A stretch of 64,000 nucleotides of DNA, from contig JAIKXQ010000092.1 of NCBI GenBank assembly GCA_024684035.1, positions 1-64,000 of the forward strand, written 5' to 3'. This document shows positions 46,252-56,500 of this stretch, piece by piece. A program made the translations under genes and the position numbers. Under the pieces are notes generated by a model that saw only the letters and a program-made list of their open reading frames with translations, did no database searches and was not told where the DNA came from. The stretch comes from Eubacterium sp. (GTDB lineage Bacteria > Bacillota > Clostridia > Lachnospirales > Lachnospiraceae). Position 1 is the first letter of the stretch; every line of letters begins with the position of its first letter.

Positions 46252-46328
46252 ATTAGCATTTCGGATAAATCAACGCAAAACAAAATGCCGTCCCCAGTAC
46301 CTTTCGTACCAAAAACAGCATTTTCAAG

Positions 46329-46401
46329 TGCGCGATCGGGGACTCGAACCCCGGACAAATAGATTAAGAGTCTACTGCTCTACCAACTGAGCTAATCGCG
46401 C
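46329..46401 (-). tRNA. tRNA-Lys (anticodon CTT)
   Basis: Folded by eye on the minus strand: acceptor GCGCGAT/ATCGCGC, D arm GCTCAGTTGGTAGAGC, anticodon stem GTAGA/TCTAT (last pair G-T) with loop CTCTTAA, giving anticodon CTT for AAG lysine codons. T arm CCGGGGTTCGAGTCCCCG. Discriminator A, no encoded CCA. A promoter lies 53 bp upstream. Confidence 0.94.
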
Positions 46402-46453
46402 TTATATGATATTGTCTGTCGCTGTGCGGCTGTCTGCCTCAACAACGATGTTG

Positions 46454-46482
46454 ATTATAAGCCACTCTGAAACAAAATGCAA
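46454..46482 (-). promoter_or_regulatory. Sigma-A promoter of tRNA-Lys
   Basis: On the minus strand TTGCAT (46477-46482), 17-bp spacer, TATAAT (46454-46459). Confidence 0.8.
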
Positions 46483-46621
46483 TACCTTTTTTTATTTTTT
46501 TTAAACTTTTTTTCTGAGCCATCAAAAGATGATCAGACGACCGGATTTTTTCGCCCTTTTTCGCATCGCAGTTGCTTTGGGAAACGCTGATCAGAGCGTT
46601 TCCCATGCCGCTGTCTGAATC

Positions 46622-46936
46622 TTATTTATTTCTCTCGATGGCTTCCTCGAAGCTCTCGGAATCCTTTGCTCCCACCAGCTGATCCACCAGCTCGCCGTTC
46701 TTGATGAACAGGAAATTCGGGATGCTCTGTACGCCGTATTTTGCGGCGATGTCCGAATTATCATCTACATTGAGCTTTGCGAACTTAACGTCCTCATAAT
46801 CCTCTGAGAGGCTCTCCAGCACCGGTCCCATCATCTTGCAGGGTCCGCACCAGTCTGCGTAAAGATCTACAACTACCAGACCCTCGGCCTTGAGTACCTC
46901 TTCGTCGAAATTGGATGCATTGATCTGCTTAACCAT
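46622..46936 (-). CDS. trxA: Thioredoxin
   Basis: Small dithiol reductant of cytoplasmic proteins. 104 residues, with active site WCGPC (W29-C33), the cis-proline region VQSIPNFLFIKNGE and C-terminal SFEEAIERN. AAAGGAGGA precedes the ATG. A promoter candidate lies 64 bp upstream. It stands alone, without a thioredoxin reductase gene nearby. Confidence 0.97.
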   Translation of the reverse strand: MVKQINASNFDEEVLKAEGLVVVDLYADWCGPCKMMGPVLESLSEDYEDVKFAKLNVDDNSDIAAKYGVQSIPNFLFIKNGELVDQLVGAKDSESFEEAIERNK

Positions 46937-46999
46937 TGTTCTTCCTCCTTTTTATCCGTGAAAGACACCTTTGTTGTCTCATTATGTTCTGTTGAGATT

Positions 47000-47028
47000 A
47001 CAGTATCACATAATTCAATTGCATGCAA
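47000..47028 (-). promoter_or_regulatory. Candidate promoter of trxA
   Basis: On the minus strand TTGCAT (47023-47028), 17-bp spacer, TACTGT (47000-47005). The -10 box is imperfect. Confidence 0.55.
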
Positions 47029-47106
47029 CCTTTTTGTGATTTTATTTTTTTCCTACGAGGATTCCCTGCCTTCTGATCCATATACGGGGAGAATTGCCCC
47101 TCTGTA

Positions 47107-47844
47107 TCAGCGAACCGGCGCAGCGATGAGTTTGCAGATCGGATTTCCTTTGGAAGAAAACTTTTCTTCGTACTCCGTCATGACATTTCCGCGGTTCATC
47201 TCTTCGTTGTGGTGAAGATCAAAGGTGTGTTCTTTCACGTCCCAGCCGTAATCCCCGATTTCTTCCAATGAAAAATCAAAGAGCTGTCTGTTGTCCGTCT
47301 TGAATTCAAGAACCGCCTCCTCCTTCATTACCTTTTCATAGAGGCAGAGGAAGTTTCTGGAGGTCAGTCTGCGCCCCTCATGTCTGTCCTTGGGCCAGGG
47401 ATCCGAGAAGTTCAGATATATGCCATCAATCTCTTTTTCATCAAAAACCTCGCAGAGTTTTCTCGCATCCATACGGATGAAGCGGAAATTACAGTTTTCC
47501 GGCCGTCCCGGTCTGGATGTGACGCCTGCCGGGATCTCGATGACAGATTCCGGATCTCTGCCCTCCAGCTCCGCTCTGGCTCTCTCTGTGCGCATCTCGG
47601 CTTTCTGAACAGCCCGGAACATGACACTGTCATACATTTCTATTCCGATGAAATTCCTCTCCGGATATTTCTCTGCCATATCCATCAGGAAGCGTCCCTT
47701 TCCCATGCCGATCTCAATATAAAGCGGCCGGTTGTTTCCAAAGACCTCCGCCCATTTTCCTCTGTGAGTCTCCGGCTCATGGATGACATATTCGCTTGCC
47801 CGGATCACGTCCACGGATCCCGGTATATTTCTAAGTCTGGACAT
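47107..47844 (-). CDS. trmB: tRNA (guanine-N7-)-methyltransferase
   Basis: SAM-dependent enzyme making m7G46 in the tRNA variable loop. 245 residues. IEIGMGKGRFLMDMA (SAM motif I), NFIGIEMYDSV, IYLNFSDPWPKDRHEGRRLTS (catalytic-site PWPKxRHxxRRL signature) and FKTDNRQLFDFSL. A GGAGGAAAG ribosome site precedes the ATG. Terminates before the trxA promoter region with no clear hairpin. Confidence 0.96.
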   Translation of the reverse strand: MSRLRNIPGSVDVIRASEYVIHEPETHRGKWAEVFGNNRPLYIEIGMGKGRFLMDMAEKYPERNFIGIEMYDSVMFRAVQKAEMRTERARAELEGRDPESVIEIPAGVTSRPGRPENCNFRFIRMDARKLCEVFDEKEIDGIYLNFSDPWPKDRHEGRRLTSRNFLCLYEKVMKEEAVLEFKTDNRQLFDFSLEEIGDYGWDVKEHTFDLHHNEEMNRGNVMTEYEEKFSSKGNPICKLIAAPVR

Positions 47845-48510
47845 TTTCTTTCCTCCGTTGTTCTTATATCAACGTCAGCAGGCAGACCTCGACTCCCCTT
47901 CGTCCACTGTGAGGGACACACTGTGAGACGAGGGACACGTCTGTTCACATCCCGAAACTCTGCCGACAGGCTTAAATATAGCATATTCGTACTCTGCACG
48001 CAAAAGATTCATTTTAGAAACGATTCATGCAATTGTCAGATAATTGTAACATTCAGCAAACAATTTTTACCCCACGGATTCAGTGGTTTGACATCGCCAA
48101 AGTCAAGGGTTTTGTACAACTTTCCGCCGGTTCTGCCCTTTTTGGGAAATGTGAACAAAACGTCCGTTCTTTGGATTTACTTATGTGACCCTTATTTTTC
48201 CGGCCATTTTTTGTTGATAAAGTGTATAACTTAGTTGATAACTGGAAAAACCGTGGGATTAGGCCATTTTTTCATGTGCATAACTTCATTTGTCCACAAA
48301 TCCTGTTTTTGATAATTCCCTCTTGAAAATTCGAGATTTGTGCACTTTTTAACAATGATAATTTTGTATACAATTGCTTCAACTTTTCTTAACAAATACA
48401 AGCCATTTCTTTTGGTATTATGTTCGAAAACGTGACCGCAGATGACCGAAATCATGTGACTGACAGCGGTATACGGATAAGATTTTCTTTTGTTCCGTTA
48501 CGAATCTTTT
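47845..48510. other. AT-rich intergenic region with DnaA-box-like sites
   Basis: Between trmB (start 47844) and the aminotransferase stop at 48660. 47880-47960 carries GC-rich sequence with CAGACCTCGACTCCCC, shared with 43825. 48180-48300 contains TTATGCACA (minus, 48275-48283, a perfect match to TTATNCACA), TTATACACT (minus, 48221-48229) and TTGTCCACA (48290-48298). The surrounding sequence is T-rich. No open frame with a ribosome site and family match was found. Confidence 0.5.
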
Positions 48511-48562
48511 CAAGAAGGGGAACCCCGGATCGGCCTTTGCCGCCCCGTGGTTCCCCTTCTTC
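48511..48562 (-). terminator. Hairpin after the aminotransferase gene
   Basis: AAGAAGGGGAACC pairs with GGTTCCCCTTCTT, but no clear T run follows on the minus strand. Probably the end of the addB-addA-aminotransferase transcript. Confidence 0.55.
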
Positions 48563-48659
48563 AGGCTTCATTCTGCAAGTATTCCTGCAATTTTCATCCG
48601 AAACTGCTCATCCATGGATATTCTTCCCGGAAGCCTTCCCGGAACATCACGTCTTACGC

Positions 48660-49850
48660 TTATTTCCCGTACGCCTCTGCCAGCTTCTTGAAGGCCGGAA
48701 GGCTTCCCTGAATCTGCTCGGTAGTCACGCAGTAGGCAATGCGGACATAGCCCGGTGTTCCGAAGCTGTCTGCCGGAACCAGAAGGAGCTCGAAATCCTT
48801 AGCTCTCTCACAGAAGGCAGAAGCATCGTCCTCCAGCGCCTTCATGAACAGATAGAAGGCTCCGTCCGGGTAGACACAGGTAAATCCGTACTCTGTCAGG
48901 GACTTGTACAGCAGATCTCTGTTTGTCTTGTATACGGAGAGATCCGACACCATGCCTGCACACTTCTCAATGACATGCTGAGCCAGGGAAGGCGCGCACA
49001 CATAGCCAAGGGCACGACCTGCGCCACAGATTGCCGCGTAAATATCTCCTGCGCCCTCAACCTCATCCGGCACAAGAATGTAACCGATCCGCTCTCCCGG
49101 AAGGGAAAGGGACTTGCTGTAGGAATAGCATACAATCGCGTTTCTGTAGTACTTTGTCATGTAGGGAACCACAACGTCCGCATCGTAAACAAGCTCGCGG
49201 TATGGCTCATCTGTAATCAGATAGATGGGATGGCCGTACTCCTCCTCTTTCTTCTCCAGGTAGGCAGCCAGCTTCTTCACGCTCTCCTCGCCGAACACAA
49301 CGCCGGAGGGATTATTCGGGGAGTTGACGATCAGCGCCTTCGTGCGCTCTGTCACAGCCGCGTCCAGTGTATCAAAATCGATCTGGAAGGTATCCGGATC
49401 TGTTGCGGCCGTCACCAGTTTCGCCCCTGCGGTCTCCACAAATACCCGGTACTCCGGGAAAAAAGGTGTGAAAGTGATAAACTCATCGCCCTCTGTGACA
49501 AGTGCTGTAATGCTGATCTTCAGAGATGCGGCGGCACCGCAGGTCATATAGAGATTGGAAGCCTTGAAAGCTGTTCCGAAGCGGCAGTTCAGGTCATCGA
49601 CGATAGCCTGACGGGTGTCATTGTCTCCGGCCGCGGATGTATAGCCGTGCAGATACACATCGTTGTTGTTGTCGATGAGCTCCTTGAAGGCCTCATTGAC
49701 AGCTGCAGGCGCCGGAACATTCGGATTTCCGATACTGAAGTCAAATACCTTGTCCTCGCCGATCTCCGCTTTTCTCTTCTTGCCGTACTCAAAGATCTCA
49801 CGGATCTTTGACGGGGCTTTTCCCAGTGCTTCCATTGTCTTGTTGATCAT
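48660..49850 (-). CDS. PLP-dependent aminotransferase (class I/II)
   Basis: 396 residues, fold-type I. The PLP lysine is in YSYSKSLSLPGERIG (K246); NSPNNPSG (176-183) and TDEPYREL (D214) are conserved. The N-terminal part (FSIGNPNVPAPAAV) resembles aspartate/aromatic aminotransferases of Firmicutes, but the substrate cannot be read from these sites. The ATG overlaps the addA stop by 4 bp (ATGA), so translation is coupled with the DNA repair genes. No functional link between the two activities is apparent. Confidence 0.85.
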   Translation of the reverse strand: MINKTMEALGKAPSKIREIFEYGKKRKAEIGEDKVFDFSIGNPNVPAPAAVNEAFKELIDNNNDVYLHGYTSAAGDNDTRQAIVDDLNCRFGTAFKASNLYMTCGAAASLKISITALVTEGDEFITFTPFFPEYRVFVETAGAKLVTAATDPDTFQIDFDTLDAAVTERTKALIVNSPNNPSGVVFGEESVKKLAAYLEKKEEEYGHPIYLITDEPYRELVYDADVVVPYMTKYYRNAIVCYSYSKSLSLPGERIGYILVPDEVEGAGDIYAAICGAGRALGYVCAPSLAQHVIEKCAGMVSDLSVYKTNRDLLYKSLTEYGFTCVYPDGAFYLFMKALEDDASAFCERAKDFELLLVPADSFGTPGYVRIAYCVTTEQIQGSLPAFKKLAEAYGK

Positions 49851-52800
49851 AACTTTATTTCCCTCCCAAGTCGCACGGAATATATATACATCTCGCCCAC
49901 CTCTGTCCCGGTGATCCGGGTCAGGGCCGCGGCATAATACTCCAGCTGTTTATGATATTTCTCCACCAGTTCACGCTCGTCCGGGTTCCCATCAGCATCC
50001 AGGCTGTGGATCCTGTCCGTCTTGTAGTCCACAAGCACATACTTTCCTTCCTCCGAAAAGTATGCGTCGATCGTTCCCTGTACCAGAATATTTTCGCCCT
50101 CCGGCCACTGACTGTCAATATCTTTTGCCGGAATATCCATCACAAAAGGCTGTTCACGGTGGAGGGTTCCCGCGTCGGAAGCCGCCTTCATTCTCTGCCC
50201 CAGACCACAGGCCAGGAAGCGGACAAAATCAGGTGTGTACATGCAGGCGTCATCTTCTCTTGTCATGAGCCCCTTCTCCAGCATCCTCTTCCGCTCCGCC
50301 TCTACAAAGGCCGTCCGTTCCTCTTCCGTAGCTCCCGGACGCAGCTTTCCGTAATCCAGGCACTCCAGGAAATGGTGATAGACCGTACCTCTGGAGGCGC
50401 CGGTCTTCTCTTCCTCATCCGTTCCCCGCAGGAATTTCGGAATCAGCTCCTCTTCCTCCGGTTCAAAAACGGTTGCCGCCGGCAGCTCATCCTCCTGCAG
50501 TTCTGTCCTCTGAGCCCTCTTCTTGATTTCCGTCACGGTGAGCTTCGCGGGCATTTTTTCCTGTTCCTCATAAGGATAGGAAAAAGCGCGCACTTCCTTC
50601 ATCAGGCGGTTCACCTCCGGCTCAAAGATTTTCTTCTCCTCCGGAAGCTTTGCGAGATTGGTGATCTCCTCAAGCACCGCAGACCGCTGCATCTTCTCCG
50701 ACACTTCGCCTGCTGCAAGTTCCCCGGCCTCCACCGCGTGAAGCTTCATATCCTTTTCCTCCGGGATCACTGCAAGAATCATCTCAAGGAACGTCTTTGC
50801 GGACAAAAGGGCAGTAAAATCCATCGGGGATGCGAGCATCCGCTCCACCGTCTCATCCTGCCCGCTCTCCCGCTTCATGCGGAAGTTGTTCTGCATGGCA
50901 ACGGCGGCAGTAAGTTTCTCTGAATCGGAGACCTGACCCGTGAGGATCAGTTTTTCCTCCGCTCTGGTCAGCGCCACATAGAGCACCCGGAGTTCCTCTC
51001 CGTACATCTGCTTTTTCATATGATTCTGCATGACTCTGCGGTAAACGGAAGGATACTGCACCCGCTTTTCCGGATCTGACACCTTCAGACCAAGCCCCAG
51101 ACTTGCGTGCCGGAGCACCGGTTTTGTGGTATCCGCCTTGTTGAATTCGCTTCCCAGGGCGGAGACAAAGACCACCGGAAACTGCAGTCCCTTGCTCTGA
51201 TGGATGGTCATAATCCGGACGGTGTCATCCGCCTCGCTGTTCAGATTCACTTCACCGTAATCCACGGAGTATTTCTTCAGGCGGTCAATGTAGCGGATGA
51301 AATTAAACAGACCGTGATAGCTGGTCTTCTCATAGTCCACGGCTTTCTCAATCAGCATCTTCAGGTTTGCTTCCCGCTGTTCGCCCGCCGGCATGGCCGC
51401 CGCCCACTCTCCGTATCCGGTCTTCTCGAGAACCTCCCGGATCAGTTCGTGAACTTCCGTCCGGGGAGCTCTTGCCCGGAAATCATCCAGCTGTTCCACA
51501 AATTTCCGCAGGTTTTCATCCTGCTCTGCGAGAGCCAGAACCGCATCGTACAGGAGAGGAACCTTTCCTTCCTCCATACCGCCCTTTGCCCGGATCCATG
51601 CCAGATCCTCATCGTCCAGCCCTGCGATCGCTGAGCGGAGCACGGCCGCCAGAGGAATATCCTGCCTCGGGTTGTCGATGAGACGGAGATAATTCAACAC
51701 CGTGGCGACCTCGATGGTGTCAAAAAAGCCTTCTCCCGAGAGGGCGTAGCAGGGGATTCCCGCCTCCTTAAGCACCTTCACCCAGACTTTTCCCCAGCGC
51801 TTCGCCGAGCGGAGAAGAACTACAATATCCCGGTAGCGAAGAGGACGGAGCTCATCTCCTTCTCCTCTCACAAGCGTCCCGGCCATGAGATTGCGGATCT
51901 TTGCCGCAACTGCTGCCGCCTCCAGTTCCATGCGCTCTTCCGGTGATTTATAGGAAGAAAAAGGCTCCTCCTCCCGGTTGATGACCAGAAGTTCCGTCTG
52001 CGGAAAGGAAGGATCCGCCGGTTCCGGGTAGGAAGCTTTATAGTTGAGAAAAGCCTTGTCGTCGTAGCGTATGCCACCGACCTCCGGAATCATCAGCCGG
52101 CGGAACAGGGCATTGGAAGAATCCAGCACTTCCTTCCTGCTCCGGAAGTTTCTGGTCAGATCGATCCTGACCTGTGTACTCTCCGGGTCCGGAAGATAGG
52201 TGTTGAATTTCTCCAGAAACAGCTCCGGCCTCGCCATACGGAAGGCATAGATGGACTGCTTCATATCTCCGACCATGAATCGGTTGAACCTTCCGTCCTC
52301 GTCGCCGGAGACCGCCTTCAGGATCCTCTCCTGCAGGAAGTTGCTGTCCTGATACTCATCGATCATCACCTCCCGGAAGGATTCCGCCAACTCCTTTGCG
52401 GCGTCCGTCCGCAGGGTGCGGCGGCCGTCTTCATCCTTATCCAGAAGAATTTCCAAAGCGAAGTGCTCCAGGTCATTGAAATCCGCAATGTTCTTTTTTC
52501 TTTTCTCCTCTGAAAACGCCTCCCGGAACCGGAGAACCAGGCGAACCAGCTCCTGCACGTAGGGACGGAGAATCTCAAATTCCCGGACAATGGCACCAAT
52601 GTTGTTCCCGAAGGTGTTCTTTTGCAGCTCTTTGACCTGTTTTTTCACATCATCCCGAACCGTCGTGATTTTCACCCAGCGTGAATCCTCGGCCTGAATG
52701 TCTTTCGATCTTCGAAGAGTGCCGAATTTCAGAGATGCAAAAGCATTGGCGCAGGCCTGATAATCTGTCGCTTCTCCCAGAGCTTCCAGCATTTCGATAT

Positions 52801-53557
52801 CAGCGACCAGTGTCTTGCAGGCTGCGTCTCCGAAGGCCTTTACGCCTTCCTCCGCGATCTCCCGCATGCGGTCGGTCTGCAGACGGAGGACAGCCATGGC
52901 GTCTCCCATCATCTCCCGGAACCATCCGGTCTGCTGAAGGTCTTCCTCCGTTTTTGCGTCGTATACCTTCACGCATTCCGAGAGCCAGACTTCCGGATCC
53001 GGATCACTCATTGCGTAACTGTATATATCGAGGATCATCTCCTCCAGAGCGCGATCTGTTTTTCCCGGAGCATAGGCCTGTGTCAGACGAAGAAACTCCG
53101 GCCTCGCCTCCGCATATTCTTCCTCCAGAAGGTCATCCAGCACCTGCCCCCGCAGAAGGCTGAGTTCCCCCTCCTCGGCGATCCGGTATCCCGGATCCAG
53201 ACCGATCCTCTGGAAATAGTTCTGGATCACATGGGTACAGAAACCGTCGATGGTAGTGATCAGCGCGTGATGAAGAAGTACACCCTGCTGCTGCAGATGA
53301 TCGTTCTCCGGGTCCTCCTCCAGCAGAGCTGCAAACTTCGCGCCGATCCTCTCCTTCATCTCGCCGGCCGCCGCCCTCGTAAAGGTCACAACCAGCAGCT
53401 GATCAATATCCATGGGGCTGACCGGATCCATGACCAGCTGCATAATGCGCTCCACCAGAACTGCCGTCTTTCCGGATCCCGCTGCCGCGGAGACAAGAAG
53501 ATCGCTGTTTCTCTGGCTGATGACTCTTTCCTGTTCATCCGTCCATTTTGTGGCCAT
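49847..53557 (-). CDS. addA: ATP-dependent helicase/nuclease subunit A
   Basis: Helicase-nuclease subunit of AddAB, the Firmicutes counterpart of RecBCD that processes double-strand ends for recombination. 1236 residues. UvrD-like motor: Walker A SAAAGSGKTAVLVERI (23-38), DEYQDSN (motif II), QSKGLQFPVVFV and RVLYVALTRAEEKLIL motifs. The C-terminal RecB-type nuclease has VLVDYKTDR near residue 1180. 1 bp after addB (stop TGA, then the ATG). RBS GGGGGAC. Confidence 0.97.
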   Translation of the reverse strand: MATKWTDEQERVISQRNSDLLVSAAAGSGKTAVLVERIMQLVMDPVSPMDIDQLLVVTFTRAAAGEMKERIGAKFAALLEEDPENDHLQQQGVLLHHALITTIDGFCTHVIQNYFQRIGLDPGYRIAEEGELSLLRGQVLDDLLEEEYAEARPEFLRLTQAYAPGKTDRALEEMILDIYSYAMSDPDPEVWLSECVKVYDAKTEEDLQQTGWFREMMGDAMAVLRLQTDRMREIAEEGVKAFGDAACKTLVADIEMLEALGEATDYQACANAFASLKFGTLRRSKDIQAEDSRWVKITTVRDDVKKQVKELQKNTFGNNIGAIVREFEILRPYVQELVRLVLRFREAFSEEKRKKNIADFNDLEHFALEILLDKDEDGRRTLRTDAAKELAESFREVMIDEYQDSNFLQERILKAVSGDEDGRFNRFMVGDMKQSIYAFRMARPELFLEKFNTYLPDPESTQVRIDLTRNFRSRKEVLDSSNALFRRLMIPEVGGIRYDDKAFLNYKASYPEPADPSFPQTELLVINREEEPFSSYKSPEERMELEAAAVAAKIRNLMAGTLVRGEGDELRPLRYRDIVVLLRSAKRWGKVWVKVLKEAGIPCYALSGEGFFDTIEVATVLNYLRLIDNPRQDIPLAAVLRSAIAGLDDEDLAWIRAKGGMEEGKVPLLYDAVLALAEQDENLRKFVEQLDDFRARAPRTEVHELIREVLEKTGYGEWAAAMPAGEQREANLKMLIEKAVDYEKTSYHGLFNFIRYIDRLKKYSVDYGEVNLNSEADDTVRIMTIHQSKGLQFPVVFVSALGSEFNKADTTKPVLRHASLGLGLKVSDPEKRVQYPSVYRRVMQNHMKKQMYGEELRVLYVALTRAEEKLILTGQVSDSEKLTAAVAMQNNFRMKRESGQDETVERMLASPMDFTALLSAKTFLEMILAVIPEEKDMKLHAVEAGELAAGEVSEKMQRSAVLEEITNLAKLPEEKKIFEPEVNRLMKEVRAFSYPYEEQEKMPAKLTVTEIKKRAQRTELQEDELPAATVFEPEEEELIPKFLRGTDEEEKTGASRGTVYHHFLECLDYGKLRPGATEEERTAFVEAERKRMLEKGLMTREDDACMYTPDFVRFLACGLGQRMKAASDAGTLHREQPFVMDIPAKDIDSQWPEGENILVQGTIDAYFSEEGKYVLVDYKTDRIHSLDADGNPDERELVEKYHKQLEYYAAALTRITGTEVGEMYIYSVRLGREIKL

Positions 53558-53558
53558 C

Positions 53559-56500
53559 TCAGTCGTCCCCCTTTCCTGTCAGTTTTTCTCTCATAGCTTT
53601 CATTGCCTCTTCCGGTTTCATCTTCTGAACCTCCCGGTAGGAATATCCCGGAATTTTCTCATCAAAACCGCAGACACTGCGATACGGACAATACGCGCAG
53701 GCGAATCCCGCCTGTCCGCCGTCCGCAGAGACCGTGGGCTTCGCATCGGCCTCCCCGCGGATAATCCCGCGCCCGATCTCCCGCACCTTCTCGTCCGCGT
53801 ACTGACAGATGGTCTCGAAATCGGTGATGTCAGCAGTTCTGGATCCGGCTCCCAGGAAACTGCCCGTCTCTTTATTCGGACTCTTGTTGAGTTTCACCGG
53901 TATGACAGTGGAAGCCACTCCCGGCGCAAGTGAGTGATCCATCAGCTTGAGCACATCCAGATCCGCATTCAAGAGGCCGTCCGGCCGAAGCTTCTTCAGG
54001 ATCTCCTCCAGCCTCTGATCCTCCGCCGTGGGCTCAATCCAGGGATCGTCAATGTGATAATAGAAGATACCTGCCGGAAGGACTTCCGCGCCCGGCTCCG
54101 CCTTCTGCCTGCACTCCATAACAGCATTGAGGTAGACCGTCAGCTGCAGCTGCAGGCCGTAGTAGAGCTGTCCCAGATCCAACGTGGTCTTACCGGTCTT
54201 GTAATCGATGATTTTCACATAGTGGCCGCCCTCTGTCCGGCAGTCGTCGATCCGGTCTACCGTACCCGTGAGTTTCATCTCCGTTCCGTCCTCCAGACTG
54301 AAATGCAGAGACTTCACCTCCTCATTCGTCCGGAACCGGAACTCGAAATCCGTGGGTTCAAAACTGCCCATGCGAATCTGCTCATCCAGTGCCCAGACCG
54401 TACGGTGAAGGATCTCGCGGATCCGCTCCAGCATATGCCGGTTTCTCTGTGAACTCTGCATAATGGTGTTTCCGTAGTCAAAGGCCACTTCGTCGAGTGC
54501 CTCATCTGCCACCCTGTTGCGTTCCCCGTCTCCCAGGGTTCCCCAGCGGATTTCCCGCTTTCCGAGGATTTTCGCGTATCTCTCCAGCGCCTTGTGCAGA
54601 ATACTTCCGTAGTCTGCGGCGTTGAATTCATACTCCTCCCGCTCCCGCAGGCGAAGCCCATAGTCCAGAAAATGCCGGAAACTGCACTCGGCGAAGTCCT
54701 CAAGCCTCGTAATGGAGACCTGAAGCTTATCGCCATAGAGCATCCTTGCCAGCTGCATGCCGATGCCCTTCGCCGGATTCTTTGTAGAGACGGCCGAAAG
54801 AAGACGCTGTGCCTCTTCCCTTCCCTCTTCACTCTGCCACAGCGTGCGGAGAAGCTCATTGAAATCCGCCCCGGGAAGCTCATCCGGAATCATCTGGAGT
54901 CCCTGCAGAAGCAGAGACATTCTGCCCTTGGGTGTCTCCAGAAGAAGGGTCGGATCCTTGCGGTAGATCTCCTCTGCCGACCGGATCTCAAGCCGGCTGT
55001 ACAGTCGCTTTACCACACCGATCAGATAGGAGGGAAGCAGGGCACCGCCCTCCACTCCCGAACGGCTGTAGGAAAGGCAGAGCCTGTCTGAGGGCTTTGT
55101 CATGGAGAGGTAGAGATAGAAACGCTGCTGATACATCTGTTCCTTTGAGGTAGGAGAGAGTTCCACGCTGTCCCCTGCAAGAATCTGACGGTCATGCTCC
55201 GAGAGGATGCCCTTGGCAGCCACCGGTTTCGGAACAATCCCCTCATTGACCCCCGCAAAGAAGAGCACCCGGATCTTCCTGAGTCTCGTTCTCTCGATAT
55301 CACCGGTCATCACCTGGTCTTCTCCCGGAGGCACCAGTCCGATATTGATCTCCTCAAAGCCGGCGTCCAGAATACTCTGGAAGTCCGCCAGCTTCATTTT
55401 TTCCTCTCCCAGGACCTCCACGATCTTGTCCAGAAGATCTATGACTGCGCCGTAAATCTGTCCGTATTCCCCGGCAGACACAGCATCACCGTTTTCCTGA
55501 AAGCCAAGCTTCATCTCCGCCATTTTTCTCTGGATCCCGTGCCCTGCCAGCAGACGGTACACCGCCTCCGCTTTGCTTTTCACCGTGGTATTCCGCCTGT
55601 GCATCGCCTCATGGAATTCTCGTGTCTCATCCGCGAATTTCTCCCGGATCTCGTTGTAGAGAAGGAGCTCGTCCTTGTCCATATACCGCGGGCAGCGCGT
55701 CCAGCTCTCGTCATATTTTTTTCTTCCCCGGATCCCGAGCGCGCGGCAGTAGTTCTCCATCCTGTCCGTCTCCTCCCGGGACAGGTCGCCAAGCCCCGTC
55801 CGAAGGAAGCGGAATACACTGTCATAGCTGTAATTCTGCACCACCATATCAATGGCTGAGCGAATAAACTCCACCATGGGATTGGTCATGACCGCCTTCT
55901 TCTGATCGACAAAAAAAGGAATCCCGCACTCGGAAAAAATATTTTCAGCCAGTCGACCGTAAGTGGAGAGATCCCCGCTCACCACGGCAAAGTCCCGGTA
56001 GCGGTACCCCTCCCTTCGAACCATGCGGAGGATCTGCTCCGCAATCATGCGGATCTCCTGCTCCGGATCCTTCGCCTGGGTGACGGTGATCTCCTTCTGT
56101 TCTCCTGCGTACGCCTCCCTCCGCCTGCTGCGGAAGAGATTCTGCTCCAGATAAGCGAGCGCGGGGCTGCCTGCAAACCTCCCTTTCTCTCCCGCTTCGA
56201 TCCAGCGGACCGGCGCGATCTCACAGCGGCTCTCTTTTGCCAGCCCAAGAACTTTCCGGTACATCTCATAACTCATATGGAAGAGCCGGTGTTCACTCTT
56301 TCCTCTCTCCAGTTCTTCTGACGAGGGAACCGTCAACACCACCCGTACCTTAAGGGCAAGAGAAAGAAGTTCCCTCACCACCTGATGTTGAACGGGCGTG
56401 AAACCGGTGAAGCCGTCCAGAACAATGACAGAATCCTTCACCAGCGTTGAATCCCCGATCACATGGCAGAGTCTCTCCGGAACTTCCTCCTTTGTGAGAT

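Noticed and set aside
46149..46390. Small open frames across B3 and tRNA-Lys
   Set aside because: They include the tRNA sequence and have no ribosome site.
48180..48420. Possible chromosomal origin
   Set aside because: No dnaA, dnaN, rpmH or gidB nearby, and gene orientation does not switch at this point.
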